A stretch of 42,500 bases of DNA, taken from the NCBI GenBank assembly GCA_009176605.1, contig SEYY01000798.1:35001-77500 (forward strand). The letters are read 5' to 3'. Position 1 is the first letter of the stretch, and each line of letters starts with the position of its first letter. Positions 1 to 42,500 of this stretch are shown piece after piece. Both the position numbers and the translations under genes were made by a program. This stretch comes from Armadillidium nasatum. Taxonomy: Eukaryota; Arthropoda; Malacostraca; Isopoda; Armadillidiidae. The notes beneath the pieces were generated by a model. It did not search any database. It was given only the letters and a program-made list of their open reading frames with translations, and had not been told where the DNA came from.

Positions 1-1171
1 ATTTAATTAAAAAATATTAAAGTAAAAGTAAATTATAACGATGTACTATTTGCGACGAAATAAAGGTGCGCCTGGGAATTATGCTTTGCCCTTCCCTTTC
101 TTCCTCTGAGCTATTCCCCCGCATCGTAATCCCCCTACTTCTATATTTTTCTTCATTGTGTTCTATGAATTTTAAAGAAAGCATGACCCTGAATTACGTT
201 AGTGCCAATCTCTTACCTAAACGGTCTGAAATCACCTGATGTCAACAATAATTATACAAAGATTGATGCATTGTATATTTTTTAAGACAATTAGTGGAGA
301 AAGAGGAATGAAGAATGCTCCAGGCAGTACCAACAGCATATCGGTTAAGAGAAAGCTGATCATTGAATATATGAAAGTGTATTGGAAGATGTCACACGAG
401 TTTATATCAAAGTGGGAACTACATAACTTAGGCCACAATTACAGTGGATGCATATTAAGAAGAGCTTTTATTTTGACTAAAAAATAATTTTTCTTCTCAC
501 TTAACTTTTTTTGTGACTTTTAAATCTTTAAAAAAAAAGAGTATTTCTAATAATTTGTGGCTATCCACTCGTCCGAGTAGATTTGCCGTTTGAACTAATT
601 TGAAAGATAAATCTATTAGGAAGAATACCCTGCAAACAAATAGAATAATTCCCTCGTTTTAAAGTTTATAAGTTTATAGAATATATATTAATATTTAAAA
701 AAGTAAAACTAAACATTAGCCATAATTAAAGAATAAAATAGCCTTTAAGAGTAAATTAAATGGAATAGAGCTACAGAAACATACTAATAAACCATTCGGC
801 AAGCAGAATAAAATTAAAGCAAATTAAGTGGTATGTAAAACTCTAGATTTAAACTTTTGTGAGAATCCGTGGGAAAGAATTAACCATAAGCATGAGAATT
901 GTATTTCATGCATGAACGAAAAGAGCAGTAATAGAAAGCAAGCAAGAAAGAAAACAAGCAAGAAAGTAAAAGGAGAAATAAAATATAGACTTGCCTTAGA
1001 TATTCTAACATTTCTGAATCCTGCTTGAAGAAAAGCAATGTAACTTTCCCTAAAAGGCAAAGGGAAAAGAGAGCACAATAATTAATATTATTAAGAACAA
1101 AGAAAATCTACCTTACCTCACTGCATGCGAGTGTTTGGAAAATTGAATATTCCTTACGTAATTATACACAA
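1..1171. other. AT-rich sequence without recognised genes
   Basis: It contains only short open frames in both directions, with no motif, splice pattern or repeat I could name. Confidence 0.5.
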
Positions 1172-1593
<422 letters not shown>

Positions 1594-1601
1594 TTCTGTG
1601 A

Positions 1602-2390
1602 GCAAAGGTCTGAGGCCTACAAATATTCTCCGGGGTTAGGAAAATAACAGATCCTGGTCGTTAAAAGGCAACAAGTCCAGTGTGCCAGGCAGAGGAAGTT
1701 GGGAAAACTGATAAAGGGAGTATGTTCCAGACTTTGTTAGTAGAGTACATGTAAGACTGAGCATAGCAGTTCAGCCAGGGGTCAAAGAACTGGATAGAGA
1801 AAGGATGAGAGTGAGTAGAGAGACATGTCGCACGAGCTCTTCACCGAAATGCCGAAGAGCGGAGGACCAAGAGTCAGAGAGAAGGGAAAAAAGATCAAAA
1901 GAAGAGCGTTTCTTACGTAAACTATACTGGAGATCAGAGATAAGATTAGAGGAATTTAAATGTTTCCAAATATTCTTATTCAAGATGGATTCAAAAGTCA
2001 GTGAAATTAGATAGTAGTTGAAGGGTTGAAAGGGATTCCTCTTATTCGGCACAGGCTGAATGAGCTCACGTTTCCGGCAAGAAGGGAAGACTGAAGTAGA
2101 AAGACAAAGACGAAATTGTTTACCAAGGCAGGGTGCAAAGCTCGAAAGCACAAGATTTGAGAACCACTGGAAGGATACCATTAGGACCGAACGCCTTCTT
2201 AATATTAAGCTCAGAGAGAGCAGAAATGACATCCTTAAAGTAAAATATATAATTTTAAGCTTAAATAAGTTGAAGAGGGTTGAAGGAGGATGAATAGTAC
2301 TGGAATAGTCTAAAGTTGAATAGAGGCAAAATTTAGCTTTAGAAGAAGCCAAATTTTTGCTAGGGTGCTCCTGGGTTACATGGTGAACCA
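1602..2390 (-). mobile_element. LINE fragment, internally deleted (reverse transcriptase plus C-terminus)
   Basis: Read on the minus strand it encodes FRLCLSTSVFPSCRK, LNSSNLISDLQYSLRKKRSS and LFSLLSDSWSSALRHFGEEL, which match the reverse-transcriptase segment of the longer copy at 32130-34290. Just after RHFGE it jumps to the C-terminal region (LSLSSSLTPG), so about 880 bases present in the longer copy are missing. Frames are broken. It abuts an (AT)n array at its 3' end. Confidence 0.8.
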
Positions 2391-2454
2391 TTCAAAGTCA
2401 AGAAACGCCAACATGGATAAAACTGTTGAGACGAAATTATCAAAAATATGACAG

Positions 2455-3637
<1,183 letters not shown>

Positions 3638-4255
3638 CTCAAACAAGGTGTAATAATTCTGTGCTGGTATTGGAAGAAGAGAAATAGGGAGACTTTATAA
3701 TTATTATCAGTCTAAAAAAGTAAATTAAAATCATGACTGTGTTTTATGATATTATAAACTAGCTCAAACAAGGTCTATAAATTCTGTGCTGATATTGGAA
3801 GAAGAGAAATAGGGAGACACTATAATTATTATCAGTCTAAAAAAAATAAATTAAAATTATGACCGTTTTTTATGATATAAATCTAGCTCAAACAAGGTGT
3901 AAATTTCTGTGCTGGTATTGGAAGAAGAGAAATAAGGAGACACTATAATTATTATCAGTCTAAAAAAAATAAATTAAAATTATGACTGTTTTTTTATGAT
4001 ATTATAAACTAGCTCAAACAAGGTGAAAATATTTTGTGCTGGTATTTTAGGAAGAGAAATAGGGAGACACTATAATTATTATCACAATAAAAAAAATAAT
4101 TTAAAATTATGACTGTTTTCTATGATATTATAAACTAGCTCAAACAAGGTGCAAAAATTTTGTGCTGGTATTTTAAGAAGAGAAATAGGGAGACACTATC
4201 ATTATTATCAGAATAAAAAAATAAATTAGAATTATGACTTTTTTTTATGATATTA
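3638..4255. repeat. Five tandem copies of a 125-base unit
   Basis: Units start at 3638, 3763, 3887, 4013 and 4139, each with CTCAAACAAGGT, then TGTGCTGGTATT, GAAGAGAAATA, GGGAGACACTATAATTATTA and TATGATATTATAAACTAG. Copies differ by a few substitutions and short indels, and the last is cut short. There is no open frame through it. Confidence 0.9.
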
Positions 4256-6080
<1,825 letters not shown>

Positions 6081-6295
6081 TTTTAAGCCATAATATTAAA
6101 ATTAGGGGATTCAAAATTTTAGAGACATGTTACTGGAGTGTTAAAGTTTATTTAGGAACAGACCCCACCTTTAAGGCGAAAGTTGTAAAATAAATTATAG
6201 TTAGAGATATATAGATAACTAGAGAAGGAATCTCTTGATAAAGCTAAAAGATTAATAAACTGTCTCCTACTTTCAAACTCTTTTAACCCTCTATC

Positions 6296-6690
6296 TCTGA
6301 GACGTGACGTTGGCCCACTATCTTTTTTCTGTAAGTACTACAATGGCAGGTGTCGAGGGAATTGGCCTCTCTCATTCCTACATTGTTGCGTCGTTCTCGT
6401 TGCACAAGGGATGCTCTGTTTTCGCACGAATTTTGTGTGGATGCTGGAAACCCCAGGTTTGCCCGTTGTGGTGCCTCCTTCTATCCAGTCACTTTTATTC
6501 TGTGGAACTCTCTACCATCGTTTATTTTTCCTCCTGTATTTAATCTTCCTCTCTTCAAGGCTTCCGTCTGTGCCCACCTGAGGAATGTGCGTTAGGTTCG
6601 AGTCTGGATGGGTTTTCTTCATTTTGTATATGCTTTCTCCTTGAAAAGGGCTCTGCCCGTGATTGGTGGCGAATTGTTTAAAAAAAAAAA
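6296..6690 (+). mobile_element. LINE 3' end inserted in a minus-strand LINE
   Basis: Plus-strand reading gives LRRSRCTRDALFSHEFCVD and TFILWNSLPSFIFPP, the common C-terminal block of jockey-like elements with SLP after LWN. It is followed by a 3' tail ending in about 12 A at 6679-6690. Coding is degraded. Confidence 0.75.
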
Positions 6691-6850
6691 AGGATTGGGT
6701 CTCAGACATAAGTAAAATGTTTGGATGAGAGTTAGAAAGGTTATGCTCAATAGAAGCGAAATTAGCAAAGTCAATAGAAAACCCACGTCTGCTTCCACCT
6801 CCACCCCCATGACCCTGAACACGCAGACATGCCATTCAGAATAACAACCA
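6691..6850 (-). mobile_element. LINE fragment: N-terminal end of the endonuclease
   Basis: Minus-strand reading gives GGGGGSRRGFSIDFANFASI and PNILLMSETQ, the opening of an AP-type endonuclease with the catalytic Glu. It lies just beyond the A tail of the plus-strand fragment and in the same direction as 4846-6080, so it is probably the severed 5' part of that element. Confidence 0.65.
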
Positions 6851-8521
6851 CAAACACAAATTCACACCCAAACAACAATAAATAAATTTAAATGATATGA
6901 ACATAATCATTACTATTCTTATTTTATATGACGCTATTTAATTTTAGGGACCTTTCCAAAATTAGTTGTTGTAGCGTTAAATAATGTTCATGATTTACTT
7001 TGTCAGTTGTTTGTGCTTATGGATTTACATTATTTTTGTAGTATCCTTTTAACTTAACTTGCATGCTCTTGTGACTGGGATACTGACTGTAGTATTAAAT
7101 GACTCGGCAAGTATTAAATATTGCTCTTTATTGGTGATGAATATTCATATGAAGTAGTATTATCATTGAAACTGAATCGACTATTGTGACGGCTGGAGTA
7201 AAATATTCCTTTATAGGTACATTTAGTTTTTCCTGTCTCTTATTACCATGTTATTTTCTTTCATAATACTTTGTTGTTGGTATTCTTCACGATTCTTTTG
7301 TAGAATTTGTTTTGCATGCTCAGATTAGTTAACATATTATTTCTTATAATTTATCTTAATAAATATCATGTTAAATACAGCACAGTTGTATAAGCATCAT
7401 GTTCTGTCATATTTAATTGTTTTAAATTGCTTTTTTGAAAAGCAAAATTTTCAAATAATTTGCATGATGAAAATTTACATCTAAGACCAGAACATCATTG
7501 AAAATAAATAATAATATTAGTTGTCTTAAATTACTTTGCTTGCAAAATATATTTTAAATCTTAAACTCAAATGAATTTTAAATTATGAGACAAAACGTGA
7601 TGTATGCATATAATTATTTAACTACTGTCGTTATGAATTTGGTTCATTCAATGCAAAATTAATACTGCAAAACTGTGTGCAAATTTATGAACGGTTGGGT
7701 TTAAATCTTTCGGTTAGAGATTAGTTAATATTTGGAATAGGTTGGCAGAGAAGATATATCTTTGGCTGGCAGGGTTACTTTTAGATGTAATATTTCTTTA
7801 GTACTTTGTAGCACAGTACAGTTAGATATGTAGTTTTAAATATGTTTATAGTTTGTAGTTTACTTGCATACCAAAAAAATCCGAGTTTTTATGATATAGG
7901 TTAATTCTGTTTCAACATTGAATGTACCCCTTTACCTGCAGACAATAGAATTTTGAAACGACAATAGTTAGGAACTTGCAAATAAGAAACCTACACTAAA
8001 TGGACACTTTCAGAACCTAAATATTACTTTATCATCTTTTAGCCATTACTGTTCCCACCGTAATCAGTCACTGCAACAATTTCTGCATGAATTACTAGAT
8101 TGAGAAAACTAGGTCAAAACCTATCCTTCAAAGGGATTTGGAAGATATGGGTGTGTCTTTCAATTGCACAAACATATTGGAACTTGAAAATTTTCTTCCA
8201 AAGTAAACATTAAGAAACTTTTAGGATGAAACGTGAATTTACACATCTTGCTTTTTAATTACCAGTATATTCAAATTTCAGTATATTCAAATTTTGTGTT
8301 TGCTATAGCCTACGTATAAATTTGACAAATTTTGTTGGAAAATATGTAAATGGTTATTTTTCTATATTTTTATTTCTTAAAAATGTTCTATAATTAATAG
8401 TATATTAAAGACCTTACTTTCAGGTTTAGTTTATGTAGATTAATAGTATGCAGTATTTTTATATAGGCCTATAGCATTATCAATATCAGAATGTTGCGTA
8501 GGGTTTATATTATTATAATAT
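6851..8521. other. AT-rich intergenic sequence
   Basis: No gene recognised. It carries one copy of the sequence that recurs next to the start codon (see 7383-7436). Confidence 0.5.
7383..7436 (+). repeat. Upstream copy of the sequence leading into exon 1
   Basis: CAGTTGTATAAGCATCATG followed by TTCTGTCATATTTAATT and TTTTAAAT matches 10771-10826 with a few changes and a two-base gap. Both are on the plus strand, 3.4 kb apart. Confidence 0.75.
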
Positions 8522-9171
<650 letters not shown>

Positions 9172-9605
9172 TTGAAGTAGAACAAGCTTGTGAGTATTTG
9201 AAGAAAATAGGGTTTTGCTAAATACCCTAAAATTAGGTAGAATGCAAGGCTTCTCAGATTTTATTGTAACCTCAAAGGTAATAATTTTATCCAGCACAAT
9301 GTCAGTTTTTTCCTTATATTGATAATAAAAAGTCAAAATATGTTGAAATATATTTTACACACACTTTTACTTACAGGAATAATAATTAAAGTATATTAAA
9401 AAAGAAAAACTTTTAAAAAAATCAAAAAATATATTTTTAATCCAAATGGTAAAGCGACTTTTCTTTCTCTGTCTTTCATTTGTACTAAAAAGATTGAATA
9501 CCAAGTTGCTATATTTGTCCTTTGACTTCATTATTTTTTGCAATGTACTGTAATAAAAGGTTGTCAATATATAAAAAAAAAGTGAAAATTAATTAATAAT
9601 ATAAT

Positions 9606-9735
<130 letters not shown>

Positions 9736-9792
9736 TATTATAATATATATTATATTGATATATAAACTATTATCATTTTTTTTTCATTTAAG

Positions 9793-10012
9793 CCATGAAA
9801 GAGACAGTGTTTGCGAGGTTAGGCCTTTTTGACAGCTGTAGGCATATTTTTTAACCTTTAAGTTAAGGTTAGGTTATGTTGAACTAGTTTATTAAAACTT
9901 GGTAAATTTAATAAATTAGTTTGACTTAACCTAACCTTGACCTAAAGGGTAAAAAGTATTCCAATGGCCAGCAAATAGGTATAATCTAGCAAACACTGGC
10001 TCTTTCAGCGTG
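9793..10012. repeat. Palindromic foldback element
   Basis: The left arm from 9793 (TGAAAGAGACAGTGTTTGC, then TTAAGGTTAGGTTA) pairs with the right arm ending near 10012 (GCAAACACTGGCTCTTTCA). Arms are about 100 bases with scattered mismatches. It lies between (AT)n arrays and has no coding capacity. Confidence 0.75.
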
Positions 10013-10057
10013 TAAATAAAATAAAAATAAAAATGATAATAGCTTTTATATCAATTA

Positions 10058-10168
<111 letters not shown>

Positions 10169-10770
10169 TTGAAAAAATTTATTTTAATAGAAAAAATCAT
10201 TTTGTAACTTGTAGAAAATATTTAAAGAATTTTCAGTCTATTTTTGTTTTCTTTTTAAAATAATAATGGCACCATTGGAAAGTTGCTAAGCATTAAAAAA
10301 AATATTAATGGCAATATTTGAAAGTTGCTAAATACTAAATCGAATTAATTAATAATGGATAATCAAAAAACAGTGGTTTCCATTTTCTGAGCATTAATAT
10401 ACTTTTTGATATTAAAATTTTCTTATTTTTTTTTTATTTTTTTTATTTTTCTAGTAAGTAAAAATGTGTGCAGAATATATTTCAGCATATTTTGACTATA
10501 TTATTAATATAATAAAAATATAGACATTGTACTGGATTGAATTATTACCACCTCAAATATAAAATGATAGTTCTTTTAAAAGAGAACTTTGTATAGAGTG
10601 TCCCATCTTTGAAATTTGCAAATCTTGGGTTTAAAATTCACTTCCATCATAGTTATGCCTAATCCAAGGGAATTTTTTCATTAAAGTGTATTAAAACTTA
10701 TCTATATAAAATTATTCTAAGATTTGATTAATCCTATAATGTTAATTTTATTTTGGATTTATAATATTTT

Positions 10771-10826
10771 CAGTTGTATAGGTATCATGTTCTGTCATAT
10801 TTAATTAAGTTTTAAATAGTTTTTTG
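10771..10826 (+). repeat. Leader-side copy of the duplicated sequence
   Basis: It starts at the CAG of a likely 3' splice site and ends 14 bases before the ATG at 10841, so it is likely 5' untranslated sequence of the host gene. Confidence 0.7.
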
Positions 10827-10840
10827 TTCTTGTATGAATT

Positions 10841-40139
<29,299 letters not shown>

Positions 40140-40175
40140 GTAAAAGTTTAGCCATTGTAATATTAATAATAATGA

Positions 40176-40232
<57 letters not shown>

Positions 40233-40700
40233 GGGCAAATCCTAAATGCAAAAACAAATAACCTAACCAATATATATATATATTCTTATTTTTCCCATAA
40301 CTGTTAAATTTTGCTATTTTTTTGTCAAGTTCCTTTAATAATTTGAGTATAATTGTAACGAAGCAAATCATTTTAAGTCCTTTTAACTGTTATTTTAGGG
40401 TCAATATATGTGTGTAAATAAAGTTTTCTTAAGTTTACATAATTGCAGAAAAAAAATTCCTATATGTTGGGACCTCTTCTCTTATTTTTAATCAAAATTC
40501 AGGTGCTTGAGTTCTGATAGCAAGCCTTTTTCTGTTTCCTTCTACTGTCTTTATTCTCAATTTTCAGTGCATTCGTGCTTAACGATATTGTTTGTTTTCA
40601 TGTGTCTGATTTGAAGTTTTTCCTATTTTCCACCTTGTGGCTTAAGCTCTCTTGCCATTCTTCAGCTAAATTTATTTGTTCTATTTATTAATCTCCTATC
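40140..40700 (+). other. Start of intron 25
   Basis: It contains (ATT)n at 40173-40232 and is otherwise AT-rich and unrecognised. Confidence 0.6.
40173..40232. repeat. (ATT)n array
   Basis: In the intron after exon 25, about 33 bases past the donor. Confidence 0.97.
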
Positions 40701-41530
40701 CTAAATTCTTCAAGTAGAGCTCATTCTCTCTTTTCTTTCCATGAAATGATTATTTCTTCCGTGAGAGGGCTCCCTCGGATTGTGCAGAACGTATTACCGA
40801 AGTGATACTCTCTTACATGGTGGCGTACATTTCATATTCTTTCCCTTCTACTAAACCTAACAAACCTTGGTTTAACTTCTTGTACCCTTGCTATTCGCAA
40901 TAGTTATACTGCCTTCAGGGATTACCGTAGTCTTTTAAGTCCACAAACTCACACAATTTATATTTTACTCCGGAATCGGGCAAAATCTATTATCCGTGAC
41001 ACGAAAGAAAAACTTTCTCCATAGAAAATGTAATCTTTCTGGTTCCTCTTCCTCACGCCCTTTTTGCATTTTGCAAAAAAGGCTGGTCTACACATATCGA
41101 GATCACTGGCAATGAGGAGGCTGACAGAGTACCAAACGGGCCTCCACTCTCATTCGCAGCTCTTTCTATCTCTCACCTGCACTTCGATAAAGTTGCCTCT
41201 CTCCGTTTGATTACTCCCATCCACTCCGTCATAGATTCAGGTCGTTCTGGCTGGGGTGCAGGACGCGTGATCAGCAAGAGGATAAGCTGAGGATCATAAA
41301 GTCTATATGCGAGTGGTCGTCTTCTCACCGGTGCAACCGTCAACAGGAGGTCATCCTAGCGCGTCTTCGCATTGGCCACATGAACTCTAAGCACAGCTAC
41401 CAAATATCTCGAGATCGTCCTCCCAATTGTCAGTTCTGCCATCGCCACATTCTGCAATTGGTTCATTTTATCCTCGTTGATTGAGCATAGCTGCGCTCCC
41501 TCTGTCTTTGCCATTTTCCTTACATTCGAA
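40700..41530 (+). mobile_element. LINE fragment with a joined linker and RNase H-type C-terminus
   Basis: The first part (40700-41075) reads HEMIISSVRGLPRIVQNVLP and, in another frame, LTNLGLTSCTLAIRNSYTAF, matching the linker of the copy at 32130-34290. At about 41075-41085 it switches to HIEITGNEEADRVPNG, the last RNase H block. It then continues to PPNCQFCHRHILQLVHFIL, a CCHC-like ending. The reverse transcriptase is absent. It ends at an (AT)n array. Confidence 0.8.

Positions 41531-42500
<970 letters not shown>

Noticed and set aside
239-487. 82-residue open frame near the left edge
   Set aside because: No recognisable motif, overlaps an antisense frame of similar length, and has no splice or promoter support.
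3638-4255. CRISPR-like array
   Set aside because: Units are whole 125-base tandem copies without unique spacers, in a eukaryotic genome.

Overview
The window is nuclear DNA of an animal, most likely an arthropod and possibly a crustacean. The evidence is GT-AG introns, jockey-like non-LTR retrotransposon remnants of a kind common in crustaceans, hAT transposon remains, and about 33 long (AT)n arrays that make up roughly a tenth of the bases. The species cannot be read from the sequence.

One host gene dominates. It is on the plus strand, begins with an ATG at 10841 and runs out of the window. I could follow 25 coding exons (10841 to 40139) whose reading phases join without a break, giving about 1,843 residues. 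In order, the protein has an N-terminal WD40-like beta-propeller, a Ser/Thr-rich linker, a helical repeat region carried mostly by one 849-base exon, a complete set of seven RCC1 repeats with an acidic loop and a seven-proline tract inserted, a second helical region, and the start of a Cys/His motif where the window loses it. The layout resembles propeller-solenoid trafficking proteins with an RCC1 propeller added. I do not recognise the gene by name.

Bases 1 to 10840 are intergenic and repeat-rich. They hold an internally deleted LINE copy, a foldback element with outward-facing tRNA-like modules, five tandem 125-base repeats, a LINE broken by a second LINE, a 25-base-TIR MITE, a palindromic foldback element, and a 54-base sequence that recurs just before the start codon.

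The introns carry more mobile DNA. Intron 7 has a hAT-type transposase scrap. Intron 8 has the 5' part of a minus-strand LINE. Intron 12 has a hAT deletion derivative with 17-base inverted ends, followed by a nearly full-length but frameshifted LINE. That LINE encodes a 2A ribosome-skipping motif, a PHD finger, an AP-type endonuclease, reverse transcriptase and a CCHC-like tail. Introns 14 and 17 and the sequence after exon 25 hold more LINE pieces. (AT)n arrays lie close to several splice sites and mark the borders of many mobile elements.
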